A stretch of 64,000 nt of DNA. Source: JAHJQQ01 sp032907525 (GTDB lineage Bacteria; Pseudomonadota; Gammaproteobacteria; Thiohalobacterales; Thiohalobacteraceae). The position numbers were made by a program, and so were the translations under genes. The stretch covers positions 39,534 to 103,533 of the forward strand of contig JAJJPM010000077.1 in the NCBI GenBank assembly GCA_032907525.1. The letters run 5' to 3'. Under the pieces are notes generated by a model. That model saw only the letters and a list, made by a program, of their open reading frames with translations, made no database searches and had not been told where the DNA came from. Below, piece after piece: positions 1 through 9,484 of the stretch (the stretch's first letter is position 1; each line of letters begins with the position of its first letter).

Positions 1-282
1 CATCTCCTTGGCCGCCTGCTTGTCGCCCTTGCGTTCGGCCACCTCGATGCCGGTCGCGTACGCCTCCTGGGCGGCCGCGCCGTCGCCGGCCTCCGTCAGC
101 GCCTTGCCCAGCATCTTCCAGGCCGCCGAATAGTCGTGATCGTGCTGCACGGCGCGCCGCAGGTGCAGCGCCGCGGCCCGCGCGTCGCCGGCCTTCAGGT
201 ATTCGGTGCCGAGGCTGTAGCGCAGCAGGGCGTTGTCCTGTCCGCCCGCCAGCATCTTTTCGAAATTGTCGATGAGGCTCAT
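1..282 (-). CDS. TPR-repeat protein, C-terminal part outside the window
   Basis: The first 94 codons are visible from an ATG at 282, and the reading frame runs off the left edge with no stop. The protein starts MSLIDNFEKMLAGGQDN and then shows two helix-turn-helix units with the small/large residue pattern of tetratricopeptide repeats, roughly residues 18-50 and 52-86 (AAWKMLGKALTEAGDGAA is the clearest). TPR units bind protein partners, but no partner is evident here. There is no signal peptide, so it is probably cytoplasmic. It is last in the long minus-strand cluster, 32 bases after the methyltransferase gene, and may be co-transcribed with it. The function is unknown. Confidence 0.75.
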   Translation of the reverse strand, partial: MSLIDNFEKMLAGGQDNALLRYSLGTEYLKAGDARAAALHLRRAVQHDHDYSAAWKMLGKALTEAGDGAAAQEAYATGIEVAERKGDKQAAKEM

Positions 283-314
283 GAGACTGTCCCGATGGTA
301 TCGATGCGGCACGC

Positions 315-890
315 TCAGATGCGCGCGCCGATGAACTGCACCTCGCCGCGCAGGCCGCGCGCGGGGTCGCCCGCCATCCCGTCCTCGCGGTAAAGGTGGA
401 CGCGCAGCCGCGCGAACAGGCGCAGGAGTTCGCCCGTCTCCAGCCGGTAGGCCGGATTGCGCGGCCCGCGATCGCCCACGCGCTCCGGGCCGAAGGTCTG
501 ATAGAACAGCAGTCCGCCCGGCCGCAGTGCCGCCGCGATCGCCGGGGCGATGCGCCGCTCGAGGAAATAGCCTACCGTGATCGCATCGTAGCACGCCGGC
601 GGCGGCGGCTCGGCCACTACGTCGCGCACCTGTGTCGCGATGGCCAGGCCCTCCCGCGCGGCCGCCGCGTCCAGCTGGCCGATGGCCACGGCCGACAGGT
701 CCCAGGCATCCACCGCCAGCCCGGCGCGCGCCAGCAGCAGTGCGTTACCACCACGGCCGCAGGCCAGATCCAGCGCACGGCCCTGCGACGGCAGCAGATG
801 GGCATAGTCGCGCAGCACCGCGGCCGGCGACGGAGGCGCATCCGGCGCATCGCGATAGCGCCGATCCCAGCTGTCGCGCTCGTCGGACAC
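315..890 (-). CDS. SAM-dependent class I methyltransferase
   Basis: The protein has about 191 residues and the class I methyltransferase fold. Motif I is LDLACGRGGNALLLA, followed by an acidic residue in VDAWDLSA and a later strand GGLLFYQTFGP. The small size and GRGGNAL motif resemble the TehB-like family, but the substrate cannot be read from sequence. The most likely start is GTG at 890. A TTG at 899 would give a 4-base overlap with the trkH stop and is the alternative. Tight spacing to trkH argues for co-transcription, although no functional link is obvious. Confidence 0.8.
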   Translation of the reverse strand: MSDERDSWDRRYRDAPDAPPSPAAVLRDYAHLLPSQGRALDLACGRGGNALLLARAGLAVDAWDLSAVAIGQLDAAAAREGLAIATQVRDVVAEPPPPACYDAITVGYFLERRIAPAIAAALRPGGLLFYQTFGPERVGDRGPRNPAYRLETGELLRLFARLRVHLYREDGMAGDPARGLRGEVQFIGARI

Positions 891-895
891 CGCCG

Positions 896-2347
896 TCAAC
901 GCCGCCAGAACGCCGGCGACAACAGCACCAGCACGGTGAAGATCTCGAGTCGCCCGAGCAGCATGGCGATGCACAGCACCCACTTGGCGATGGCGTTGAT
1001 GTCGCCGTAGTGGGCGGCCACGTTGCCCAGACCCGGCCCCAGATTGTTCATGCAGGCGGCCACGGCGGAGAACGCCGTGACCTGATCCAGCCCCGTGGCC
1101 ATCAGGATCAGCAGCATGATGCCGAAGGCCGCGATATACGCGGCGAAGAAGCCCCACACCGCATCCACCACCCGGTCCGGCAACGGCTTGCGGTTGATCT
1201 TGACCGGAATCTGCGCGTTGGGATGCACCAGGCGCGTGATCTCGCGGCCCACCTGCTTGATGAGCAGCAGGAAGCGGATCACCTTGATGCCGCCGCCGGT
1301 GGAGGTGGCGCACGCGCCGATGAAGCTGGTGAACAGCAGCATCACCGGCAGGAAGCCCGGCCATGCATGATACTGGGCCGTGGTGAAGCCGGTGGTCGTG
1401 CCTATGGAGACCGCCTGGAACACGCCATGGTGCAGGGCGCTGTCCCAGCTGGAGAAGGTGCCGGTGATGGCCAGGTAGATCACGGTGACGCCGGCGGTCA
1501 GTGCGAGGATCGTGAGATAGGCCCGCACCTCCGAATCCTGCGCGTAGGGCCGGAGGCTGGCACTGCGCCAGGCGGTGAAATGCAGCGCGAAGTTGATGCC
1601 GGCCAGCAGCATGAACACGACGGCGATCATTTCGATGGCAGCGCTCTGAAAGTACCCCATGCTGAGATCGTGCGTGGAAAAGCCGCCGATGGCCACGGTC
1701 GAAAAGCTGTGCGCGACGGCATCGAACGGCTCCATGCCGGCAATCCAGAAGGCGGCCGCGCACACCACCGTCAGCCCGAGATAGATGTACCACAGCGCCT
1801 TGGCGGTTTCGGTGATGCGCGGCGTGAGCTTGGTGTCCTTCATCGGGCCCGGCGTCTCCGCGCGGTAGAGCTGCATGCCGCCGATACCCAGCATGGGCAG
1901 CACGGCGACCGCCAGCACGATGATGCCCATGCCGCCCAGCCATTGCAGTTCCTGCCGATAGAACAGGATCGATCTGGGCAGATCGTCCAGACCGGTGAGG
2001 ACCGTCGCACCCGTCGTCGACAGGCCGGAGATGGATTCGAACACTGCGTCGGTGACCGACATGTCCGGCCGTTCGGCCAGCGCCAGCGGTACCGCGCCCG
2101 CCAGCCCCAGCACCAGCCAGAACATCACCACCACCACGAACCCGTCGCGCAGCCGCAGTTCGCGGCGCCGGTCGCGCACCGGCCACCAGCACAGGAATCC
2201 ACCCGCCAGGACCAGCGCGAAACCATCGACGAAGGGCAGCAGCGCACCATCGCCGTACCACAGCGCCACGCCCACGGGCAGGAGCATGGTGGTGCTGAAG
2301 AGCATCAGCAACAGACCGAGGATGCGCTGGATGGACGCGAGCTGCAT
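896..2347 (-). CDS. trkH: Trk potassium uptake system, membrane subunit TrkH
   Basis: This is the K+-translocating membrane subunit, 483 residues, the usual length for TrkH. The protein is strongly hydrophobic, with about ten membrane segments and the repeated pore loops of the TrkH/KtrB family: ISGLSTTGATVL near residue 110, SIGTTTGFTTAQYHAWPGF near 310 and MNNLGPGLGNVA near 430, each carrying the selectivity glycine. It is encoded directly downstream of trkA, whose product is the cytoplasmic NAD-binding gating subunit, so both parts of the system are present. The gap to trkA is 101 bases with no terminator seen. Confidence 0.97.
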   Translation of the reverse strand: MQLASIQRILGLLLMLFSTTMLLPVGVALWYGDGALLPFVDGFALVLAGGFLCWWPVRDRRRELRLRDGFVVVVMFWLVLGLAGAVPLALAERPDMSVTDAVFESISGLSTTGATVLTGLDDLPRSILFYRQELQWLGGMGIIVLAVAVLPMLGIGGMQLYRAETPGPMKDTKLTPRITETAKALWYIYLGLTVVCAAAFWIAGMEPFDAVAHSFSTVAIGGFSTHDLSMGYFQSAAIEMIAVVFMLLAGINFALHFTAWRSASLRPYAQDSEVRAYLTILALTAGVTVIYLAITGTFSSWDSALHHGVFQAVSIGTTTGFTTAQYHAWPGFLPVMLLFTSFIGACATSTGGGIKVIRFLLLIKQVGREITRLVHPNAQIPVKINRKPLPDRVVDAVWGFFAAYIAAFGIMLLILMATGLDQVTAFSAVAACMNNLGPGLGNVAAHYGDINAIAKWVLCIAMLLGRLEIFTVLVLLSPAFWRR

Positions 2348-2448
2348 GGCCGTTCAGCGGTCCGGAGAAACGCGGAAAGGAAGCAGGCCGCCCCCCGCGG
2401 GTGCCGCCAGTTCCCCGATGCCGGGCCGCCGTCCTCTCGAATCCATCA

Positions 2449-3822
2449 TCAGAGGAAGGTGACGCCGACCTGGAACAGCCGCTCCACGTCGACGACGCGC
2501 CGCTTGTCGACCAGAAACAGGATCACATGGTCGCCGCTCTCGATGATGGTGTCGTGATGGACGATGATCACCTCGTCGCCGCGCACGATGGCACCGATGG
2601 TGGTCCCCGCCGGCAACTTGATGTCCTGGAGCGCGCGCCCCACGACCTTCGAGGTCTTGGGGTCGCCGTGAGCCACCGCCTCGATGGCCTCGGCCGCGCC
2701 GCGCCGCAGGGAATGCACGGCGACCACGTCGCCGCGCCGGACGTAGGTGAGCAGGCTGCCGATGGTGGCCTGCTGGGGCGAGAGCGCGATGTCGATGGCC
2801 TCGCTCTGCACCAGATCCACATAGGCGGCGCGATTGATGAGCGACATCACCTTGCGCGCGCCGAGCCGCTTGGCCAGCATGGCCGAGAGGATGTTCGCCT
2901 CCTCGTCGTTGGTCAGTGCGCAGAACACGTCGGTGTTCTCGATGTTCTCCTCGAGCAGCAGCTCTTCGTCGGCCGCGTCGCCCAGCAGCACGATGGTGTT
3001 TTCCAGGCTCTCGGACAGCATGCGGGTCCGTTCCGGGTTGCGGTCGATCAGCTTGACCTGGTAACGCCCCTCCAGGGCCTGGGCAAGGCGCATGCCGATG
3101 TTGCCGCCACCCGCCAGGATCACGCGCTTGATCGGGCGGTCTTCCCGCCGCAGCTCGCCCATCACGGCACGGATGTCGCTGCGTGCCGCCACGAAGAACA
3201 CCTCGTCATCCACCTCGATGACGGTGTCGCCCTCCGGCATGATCGGCCGGCCGCGCCGGAAGATCGCCGCGACGCGCGCTTTGGCCTTGGGCATGTGATC
3301 ACGCAGGGCGCGCAGCTCCTGGCCGACCAGCGGGCCGTCGTAATAGGCTCGCACCGCGACCAGCTGCACCTTGCCGTCCGCGAAATCCAGCACCTGCAGG
3401 GCGCCGGGATAGTCGATCAGCCGCTGCACGTAGTCCGTCACCAGCTGTTCCGGGCTGATCAGCACGTCGATGGGCAGTGCATCCTGCGAGAACAGACGCG
3501 GCTGACTGAGGAATTCCGCGGCGCGCACGCGCGCGATCTTGGTTGGCGTGTGAAACAGCGTGTACGCGACCTGGCAGGCGATCATGTTGGTCTCGTCGCT
3601 GTTGGTCACGGCGATGATCATGTCGGCGTCCTCGGCGCCGGCACGCTGCAATACGTCCGGATGGGCGCCGTGGCCGACCACGGTGCGGATATCCAGGCGG
3701 TCCTGCAGTTCCAGCAGGATGCGGCTGTTCGCGTCGACGACGGTGATATCGTTGAACTCGCTGGCGAGGTTGTGCGCCACGGAGGAACCTACCTGGCCGG
3801 CGCCGAGGATGATGATCTTCAT
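2449..3822 (-). CDS. trkA: Trk potassium uptake regulator TrkA
   Basis: This is the cytoplasmic NAD+/NADH-binding subunit that gates TrkH, 457 residues, family-typical. It has two RCK units, each with a Rossmann nucleotide-binding domain (IIILGAGQVGSSVAHNLA at the N terminus and VILAGGGNIGMRLAQALEG near residue 230) followed by a TrkA-C domain. The start ATG at 3822 gives MKIIILGAG, exactly the family N terminus. It lies 88 bases downstream of ntrX and upstream of trkH on the same strand. Coupling trk genes to a def-fmt-rsmB-ntrYX cluster is seen in other gammaproteobacteria. Confidence 0.97.
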   Translation of the reverse strand: MKIIILGAGQVGSSVAHNLASEFNDITVVDANSRILLELQDRLDIRTVVGHGAHPDVLQRAGAEDADMIIAVTNSDETNMIACQVAYTLFHTPTKIARVRAAEFLSQPRLFSQDALPIDVLISPEQLVTDYVQRLIDYPGALQVLDFADGKVQLVAVRAYYDGPLVGQELRALRDHMPKAKARVAAIFRRGRPIMPEGDTVIEVDDEVFFVAARSDIRAVMGELRREDRPIKRVILAGGGNIGMRLAQALEGRYQVKLIDRNPERTRMLSESLENTIVLLGDAADEELLLEENIENTDVFCALTNDEEANILSAMLAKRLGARKVMSLINRAAYVDLVQSEAIDIALSPQQATIGSLLTYVRRGDVVAVHSLRRGAAEAIEAVAHGDPKTSKVVGRALQDIKLPAGTTIGAIVRGDEVIIVHHDTIIESGDHVILFLVDKRRVVDVERLFQVGVTFL

Positions 3823-3910
3823 GGGCGCACCCGCACGCGGAAATGCGCCGCGCCGCGCGAAAAGATGGCTTCGTTCGACGAGCCGGCCGGAGAATGCATC
3901 ATGGCTTGTA

Positions 3911-5272
3911 TCACTTTCCTTTGGTATCGATGCCGAGCGCCTTGAGCTTGCGGTACAGGTGGGTGCGCTCCATGCCGACACGCTTGGCCAGCTTGCCCAC
4001 GCTGCCGCCGACGTCGGCCAGCTGGTGTTCCAGATAGGCCTTCTCGAACTGTTCGCGTGCCTCGCGCAGCGGCAGATCGAAAGGCAGTGCGGCGCCGCCC
4101 GCGGCGGCGGCCACCGCCTGCGCGCCCAGCGCGGAATCCACTTCCTCGACCGTGATCTCCTCGCCGGCACCGAGGATCAGCAGGCGCTGCACGAGATTCT
4201 TCAGCTCGCGGATATTGCCCGGCCAGGCGTGATTGCGCAGGCGGTTCTGCGCCGCCACGGAGAAATGCCGGTAGGGCAGCGATTCGCGGGTCACGAAGAA
4301 ATCGACATAGTAGTTGAGCAGATCGGGAATGTCCTCGCAGTGTTCCGCCAGTGCCGGAATGCGCAGCGGCACCACGTTCAGATGGTAGTAGAGGTCTTCG
4401 CGGAAATTGCCGGCGGCGACCTCCTGGGTCAGGTCGCGGTGAGTGGCCGCTATGATGCGCACGTCCACCCGCACCGGCTCGCTGCCGCCCTGGCGCAGGA
4501 ACGAGCGGGTCTCCAGGACCGACAGCAGCCGCGCCTGCGTCTGCTCGTCCATGTCCGCGATATCGTCCAGATAGAGCGTGCCACCGTGGGCCTGTTCGAA
4601 ACGACCGTAGCTCAGCCGCCCGCCCTCTTCGCTGCCGAACAGCTCGATCGCCGAGGTGTGCGGCGACATCGAACCCACACCGACCTCGACGAACGGGCCC
4701 TGGCGGCGCGCGCTGTGGTTGTGGAGATAATGCGCGAAGGTCTTCTTGCCGGCGCCCGGCTCGCCGGTGATCAGCACCCAGCTGTCGTGCTGGGCGATGC
4801 GCCGCGCCTGTTCACGCAGCCGCTGCATGGCCTCGCTGCGGCCGACCGGCTCCGGGACGACGGGCTCGAGGCGCTTGAGGCCGGTATTCTCACGCGCCAG
4901 CTGGTCGGCCTCCAGGGCGCGCTCGACGGTGAGCAGGAGTTTGGCCAGCGAGATGGGCTTCTCGATGAAGTCATAGGCGCCCAGGCGCGTCGCCTCGACC
5001 GCGGTCTCGACAGTGCCGTGCCCGGACATGACGATCACGGGGCAGGGCAGGGCGCCACCGTCGCTCCACTCGCGCAGCAGGGTGATACCGTCGACATCCT
5101 CCATCCAGATATCGAGCAGGATCAGGTCGGGCCGCCGCGCACGCCGCGCGGCACGCGCGGCCTCGCCGTTCTCGGCGACGCCGACCTCGTAGCCCTCTTC
5201 CTCGAGGATCTCCTGGACCAGGGAGCGGATGTCCGGCTCGTCATCCACCACCAGTATGTATGCAGCCGCCAT
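3911..5272 (-). CDS. ntrX: NtrX-type response regulator with AAA+ domain lacking GAFTGA
   Basis: This is a 453-residue response regulator paired with the NtrY kinase encoded upstream. The receiver domain (1-120) has the phospho-acceptor Asp54 in LILLDIW. A sigma-54-activator-like AAA+ domain follows, with Walker A GEPGAGKK at 170-177 and Walker B LYLDDIAD at 233-240. A Fis-type helix-turn-helix lies at the C terminus (VGKLAKRVGMERTHLYRKL). The sigma-54-contacting GAFTGA loop expected after ELFG is absent: ELFGSEEGGRLSYGRFEQ runs straight on. By family logic it should bind DNA and perhaps ATP but not open sigma-54 promoters. The start ATG at 5272 gives a normal receiver N terminus. Confidence 0.93.
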   Translation of the reverse strand: MAAAYILVVDDEPDIRSLVQEILEEEGYEVGVAENGEAARAARRARRPDLILLDIWMEDVDGITLLREWSDGGALPCPVIVMSGHGTVETAVEATRLGAYDFIEKPISLAKLLLTVERALEADQLARENTGLKRLEPVVPEPVGRSEAMQRLREQARRIAQHDSWVLITGEPGAGKKTFAHYLHNHSARRQGPFVEVGVGSMSPHTSAIELFGSEEGGRLSYGRFEQAHGGTLYLDDIADMDEQTQARLLSVLETRSFLRQGGSEPVRVDVRIIAATHRDLTQEVAAGNFREDLYYHLNVVPLRIPALAEHCEDIPDLLNYYVDFFVTRESLPYRHFSVAAQNRLRNHAWPGNIRELKNLVQRLLILGAGEEITVEEVDSALGAQAVAAAAGGAALPFDLPLREAREQFEKAYLEHQLADVGGSVGKLAKRVGMERTHLYRKLKALGIDTKGK

Positions 5273-5339
5273 AGTTGTCGGGTCTGTTTGGTGGGCTATC
5301 GCACCGGCAGAGATTCGGGCGCCGGGCTGAGTATAAACC

Positions 5340-7556
5340 TTATGCGGACGGATGCACCAAGGTGGCCGGTGCGGAGGCAGCGGGTGCCTCGGCGGCGCGC
5401 AGCCGGATGCGCACCAGTGCACCGCCCTCCGGCGCGTTCTCGGCAATCACCATGCCGCCGTGCTCCTCGACGATTTTCTTCACGATGGCGAGGCCGAGGC
5501 CGGTACCCTTGGGCTTCGTCGTCACATAGGGCTCGAACAGCTGGCTGAGGACCGTGTCGCTGAAACCCGGCCCGCTGTCGCCCACGGACAGTTCGACGAA
5601 ACGCCTGTCGTCCTCGATCGCCACGCGGGTACGCACCATGATATGCACTCCGGGCGGATGGCCCGCAACCGCCTCCTGGGCGTTCTTGATCAGGTTGTGC
5701 AGCAGCTGGCGCATGCGCCCGACATCCGCTTCGACATAGGGATTGCTCGGGTCCAGCTCGGCGCCGACACGCTGGTTGCCGCCCGCGCCGCGGTACAGGT
5801 CGAGCACCTCGCGCACCAGACGATTGAGGTGGACGGGGCGCAGCTGGATCTGCGGGGCGCGCGCATATTCGGAAAAGGCGTTGACCATCTCCTTCATGGT
5901 CTCCACCTGCTGCACGATGGTGTGCGTGGACCGATCGAGGATCTCGGCGTCCTCGGGCGACATGCGCTCGAGGAACTTGCGCCGCAGGCGTTCGGCCGAC
6001 AGCTGGATGGGCGTCAGCGGGTTCTTGATCTCGTGAGCGAGACGCCGCGCTACCTCGCCCCAGGCGGCATCGCGCTGGGCCTGGATCAGCGCGGTGATGT
6101 CGTCCAGCACCAAAACCAGACCGCCCGGCCGGGCGGCATCTCCGGGCAGCGTCGCCGCCCGGCAGATCAGCACCTGCCGGCCGCGCGCCCCGAACAGCGT
6201 CACCTCCTCGGTCCACTGGCCGCTAGCCTCGCGGCGGCGCGCGAGGATCACATTGATCAGCGGCTGCAGGTACTGGTGCTGCCCGGCCAGCTGCTCGAGC
6301 GCGATGCCGGCGCAGTCCTGCGGATTCAGATCGAGGATGCGGCCGGCCGCGTCGTTGACGGTGCGCACCTGCAGATCCGGCGCGAGACTGACGACGCCGG
6401 ACGACAGATTCGCCAGCAGCGCCTCCAGGTAGGTGCGCTGGCCCTCGATCTGCTGCTGGCTGCGGCTGGCCTCGTCGCGCGCGTAGGCCAGGCGGCGCGT
6501 CATCACATTGAAGGACTGCACGAGAAAGCCCAGCTCGTCGTGGCCGCTGACGGGCAGCTGATGACTGTAGTCGCCATCCGCCACCGCGCGCGTGCCTTCG
6601 GCCAGATCGCGGATCGGCGCGACCAGCCGTCGCGCGGAATAGAAGGCCGCCCACACCGCCGACAGCAGGCTGAGCAGCAGAACCAGCGACAGAGTCAGCG
6701 TATAGCTGTGCTTGAGCGGGACACGCAGATAGGCGAGTTCCTTGTAGCGCGCATAAGCGTCCTGCACGCGGTCCGCCTTGGTGTTCAGGCGCTCGGGCAC
6801 ACTGTAGAGCGCCTGGAGAATGCGTGTCTCGGCGCCCGGGCCGCCGGACGGGACGGGGACCACCGCGCGGATGTGCAGCTCGTCGCCGATGGGATCGAGG
6901 CCGACATAGGGCTGGCCCTGGCGCACCTGCTGCAGCACGGCGTCGGTGGGCCGGTCAGGCACGATCTGGGTGGCCTCCAGGCTGCTCGAGGCGATGATGC
7001 GGCCGTTGGCGCCGATCAGGGTCAGTTCGCTGGCGCCGGAACGCACGCGCAGATCGAACAGGCTGAGGGGTGCGAGGGGCGAGGGCACCTCGGTGAGCTC
7101 GTCGGCGAGCCGCTGGCTGAGGTGGAGCAGATCGCGCAGCCGCACGTCGAAGGCGGACCGGCTCAGCTCCAGTGCGTCTTCCAGTGACGCCTCGATCTGC
7201 ACGTCGAACCAGCTGTCGATGCCGCGCTGCAGGAATTGCAGCGAGAAGTAGTACACCACCGACACCGGCAGCACGGCCAGCACGACGAACATCAGCACCA
7301 GGCGCGAAGTGAGCCGCGCGCCGGCGGCGCGTCGGCGGTACTGCACCAGCAGCCAGTAGAGATTGGCGCCGATGAGCCCGGTCAGGACCACCAGGCCGAG
7401 CGCATTGGTCAGCAGCAGCAGGGAGTACATGCGCCCGAACTGCTCGGAGTTGTGGGTGGCGTCGCTCATGAACGACAGCGACACCAGCAGCAGCACGAAG
7501 AGCGCGAGCATCGGCACCAGCCCGCGGCCGTAGCGCCTCACCGCAGCAGCTGCCAT
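5340..7556 (-). CDS. ntrY: NtrY-type membrane sensor histidine kinase
   Basis: The protein has about 738 residues. The N terminus carries membrane segments (residues about 12-30, 40-65 and 85-105), then a periplasmic sensor region and another membrane segment near 290. These are followed by a HAMP domain, a PAS domain around 380-480, a dimerisation/phospho-acceptor helix RRLAHEIKNPLTPIQLSAE, and an ATPase domain with GDSGPGF and GTGLGLAIVKKI boxes. It should phosphorylate NtrX, encoded 67 bases downstream. The ATG at 7556 is chosen because MAAAAVRRYGRGLVPML gives a plausible membrane entry. This start overlaps the DUF4390 gene by 19 bases, and an in-frame upstream GTG is possible. Confidence 0.93.
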   Translation of the reverse strand: MAAAAVRRYGRGLVPMLALFVLLLVSLSFMSDATHNSEQFGRMYSLLLLTNALGLVVLTGLIGANLYWLLVQYRRRAAGARLTSRLVLMFVVLAVLPVSVVYYFSLQFLQRGIDSWFDVQIEASLEDALELSRSAFDVRLRDLLHLSQRLADELTEVPSPLAPLSLFDLRVRSGASELTLIGANGRIIASSSLEATQIVPDRPTDAVLQQVRQGQPYVGLDPIGDELHIRAVVPVPSGGPGAETRILQALYSVPERLNTKADRVQDAYARYKELAYLRVPLKHSYTLTLSLVLLLSLLSAVWAAFYSARRLVAPIRDLAEGTRAVADGDYSHQLPVSGHDELGFLVQSFNVMTRRLAYARDEASRSQQQIEGQRTYLEALLANLSSGVVSLAPDLQVRTVNDAAGRILDLNPQDCAGIALEQLAGQHQYLQPLINVILARRREASGQWTEEVTLFGARGRQVLICRAATLPGDAARPGGLVLVLDDITALIQAQRDAAWGEVARRLAHEIKNPLTPIQLSAERLRRKFLERMSPEDAEILDRSTHTIVQQVETMKEMVNAFSEYARAPQIQLRPVHLNRLVREVLDLYRGAGGNQRVGAELDPSNPYVEADVGRMRQLLHNLIKNAQEAVAGHPPGVHIMVRTRVAIEDDRRFVELSVGDSGPGFSDTVLSQLFEPYVTTKPKGTGLGLAIVKKIVEEHGGMVIAENAPEGGALVRIRLRAAEAPAASAPATLVHPSA

Positions 7557-8134
7557 CGGTACCACTCGCTGTCCAGACGCCACTGGTCCGAGACATAGGC
7601 CCACAGGCGCATGGGGGTGGGCAGTTCCTCGACGTCCAGGGTGGCGCGCATCCGTGCGAAGTAGGTCTTGTCGGGATCCAGCAGGCGCTCGTCGAGCATG
7701 GGGAAATTGCGCACGATGCCCACCCCGTAGAGGGCGTCGTCGAGCGTGGTATAGCTCTGCCGCGTGTCGGTGTTCAGGTTGTGCACCAGGTACCGGTCCG
7801 ACAGAGCGTGGAACTGCAGACGGTAGCGCTGATTCAGGACGGCGACCGATTCGTCCCAGAGCCAGCGACGCTCCTCTTCGACGCGGATCTCGATCCGCAG
7901 CACCAGCGGGAGACCGCTGTGGAGCGCGCCCAGCGCCTCTTCACTGAAGCGGAAATCGATATTGGCATCCAGCAGAAAGACGCCCTGATCGAGCCGCGAC
8001 CGGACGTCGCGCACGGCGAAGTAGCCGGGCTCCTGCGCCTGAGCCAGGGGCGCGAAACACAGCCACGCCCACCCGACCAGCCAAAGCCAGGCACAGGGCC
8101 GGTGGCATCGCCTCGCCTGACACCCTCCTCGCAT
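7538..8134 (-). CDS. DUF4390 family secreted protein
   Basis: The protein has about 198 residues. The ATG at 8134 gives a signal peptide with a basic start and the hydrophobic stretch CAWLWLVGWAWLCFAPLAQA, with likely cleavage after AQA, so it is exported. The mature part is a mixed beta domain (LDANIDFRFSEEALGALHSG near the start) typical of DUF4390. In proteobacteria this family is often found between rsmB and an ntrY-like kinase gene, as here. Its role is unknown. The context suggests it could be a periplasmic accessory of the NtrY sensor, but that is inference. It starts 4 bases after the rsmB stop. Confidence 0.85.
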   Translation of the reverse strand: MRGGCQARRCHRPCAWLWLVGWAWLCFAPLAQAQEPGYFAVRDVRSRLDQGVFLLDANIDFRFSEEALGALHSGLPLVLRIEIRVEEERRWLWDESVAVLNQRYRLQFHALSDRYLVHNLNTDTRQSYTTLDDALYGVGIVRNFPMLDERLLDPDKTYFARMRATLDVEELPTPMRLWAYVSDQWRLDSEWYRWQLLR

Positions 8135-8138
8135 GCGC

Positions 8139-9473
8139 TCAGCAGTCCTCAGATCGTTTGACCAGGCAAGCATAATAGAAGCCGTCCATGCCCACGCCCC
8201 CGGCGTCAGCATCGCCCGGCAGTATTTGTCGGCCATGACGGCAGGCCACGCCCCAGGGCACGTCCAGCCGGCGCTCTTCGGCATCGGCGCGACGCTGCAG
8301 ACATGCGGCGATCTGTGCTTCGTTCTCCCGCCGCAGCACGGAGCAGGTCGCGTACACCAGCATACCGCCGGGGGCGAGCAACGGCCACAAAGCATCGACG
8401 AGGCGCGCCTGCGAACGCGCCAGCTCATCGATGTCCGACGCGCGCCGCAGCGATTTGATGTCGGGATGCCGGCGGATCACACCCGTGGCCGAGCAGGGCG
8501 CATCCAGCAGAATGCGATCGAATGGCCGGCCATCCCACCAGCCGTCCGGCGCCCCGGCATCGCCCACGATGACGGTCGCATCGAGCCGCAGACGCGTGAG
8601 GTTCTCATGGATACGCTGGGCGCGCTGGGCATCACTGTCCAACGCCACCAATTCGGCGAGCCGCGGCTGCAGTTCCAGGATGTGCGCGGTCTTGCCGCCG
8701 GGGGCGGCGCATGCGTCCAGCACGCGCATGCCCGGTCCGGCATCGAGCAGCACGGCCGCCAGCTGCGCCGCGCCATCCTGCACCGACACCTGACCGTCCT
8801 CGAATCCCGGCAGGCGCTCGACGCCCACCGGCGTCGCGAGGGACAGCCCCTGGGGTGCGAACCGGAGCGGGGTATGCGGCAGATCCGCGGCATCCAGGGC
8901 ACGCCGATAGACATCCCGGTCGAGACGGCGGGCATTGACGCGCAATACCAGGGGCGGGCGCTCGTTGTTGGCGGCCAGGATGCGCTGCCAGGCGTCCGGC
9001 CAGTCGCTGCGGAATCGTTCGATCAGCCAGCCCGGATGCGCCCAGCGACCCTCGTCGCTCGCGTCGGCGAGGGCATCGAGTTCTGTGCGCCGCCGCTGGT
9101 AGCCTCTGAGGACGGCATTGGCAAGCGGCACGGCCCAGCGCTTGCCGGTGGCGCGCACCGCCTCGACCGTCGTGTGGACGGCCGCGTGAGGCGCGACCGC
9201 CGTATACGCCAGCTGATACAGGCCGACGAGCAGCAGGGCGCCGATGTCCTGGTCCTTCGCCTTCAGCGGCTGCCGGAGCAGCTGCGCGAGCAGGGCGTCC
9301 AGGCGATAGCGCCAGCGCAGCGTGCCGTAGGCAAGCTCCTGCAACAGACCGCGATCCGCCGGCTCGCACCGGGCAAGCACCTCCGGCAGCACCAGGCTCA
9401 GCGAACGCCGTGCGCCGATCACCTGGCCGATCGCCTCTCCGGCGAGCGTTCGTACCGTGGCGGAAACGGTCAT
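8139..9473 (-). CDS. rsmB: 16S rRNA m5C967 methyltransferase RsmB
   Basis: This is a 444-residue cytosine-5 methyltransferase that modifies C967 of 16S rRNA. The N-terminal NusB-like helical domain occupies residues 1-140. The catalytic domain carries the SAM motif DACAAPGGKTAHIL, motif IV LDAPCSATGVIRRHPDIK with one catalytic Cys, and motif VI YATCSVLRREN with the nucleophile Cys. The start ATG at 9473 begins MTVSATVRTLAGEAI as in the family. It lies 11 bases downstream of fmt, as in the def-fmt-rsmB operon of E. coli. Confidence 0.97.
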   Translation of the reverse strand: MTVSATVRTLAGEAIGQVIGARRSLSLVLPEVLARCEPADRGLLQELAYGTLRWRYRLDALLAQLLRQPLKAKDQDIGALLLVGLYQLAYTAVAPHAAVHTTVEAVRATGKRWAVPLANAVLRGYQRRRTELDALADASDEGRWAHPGWLIERFRSDWPDAWQRILAANNERPPLVLRVNARRLDRDVYRRALDAADLPHTPLRFAPQGLSLATPVGVERLPGFEDGQVSVQDGAAQLAAVLLDAGPGMRVLDACAAPGGKTAHILELQPRLAELVALDSDAQRAQRIHENLTRLRLDATVIVGDAGAPDGWWDGRPFDRILLDAPCSATGVIRRHPDIKSLRRASDIDELARSQARLVDALWPLLAPGGMLVYATCSVLRRENEAQIAACLQRRADAEERRLDVPWGVACRHGRQILPGDADAGGVGMDGFYYACLVKRSEDC

Positions 9474-9484
9474 CGTCCGGCGAC

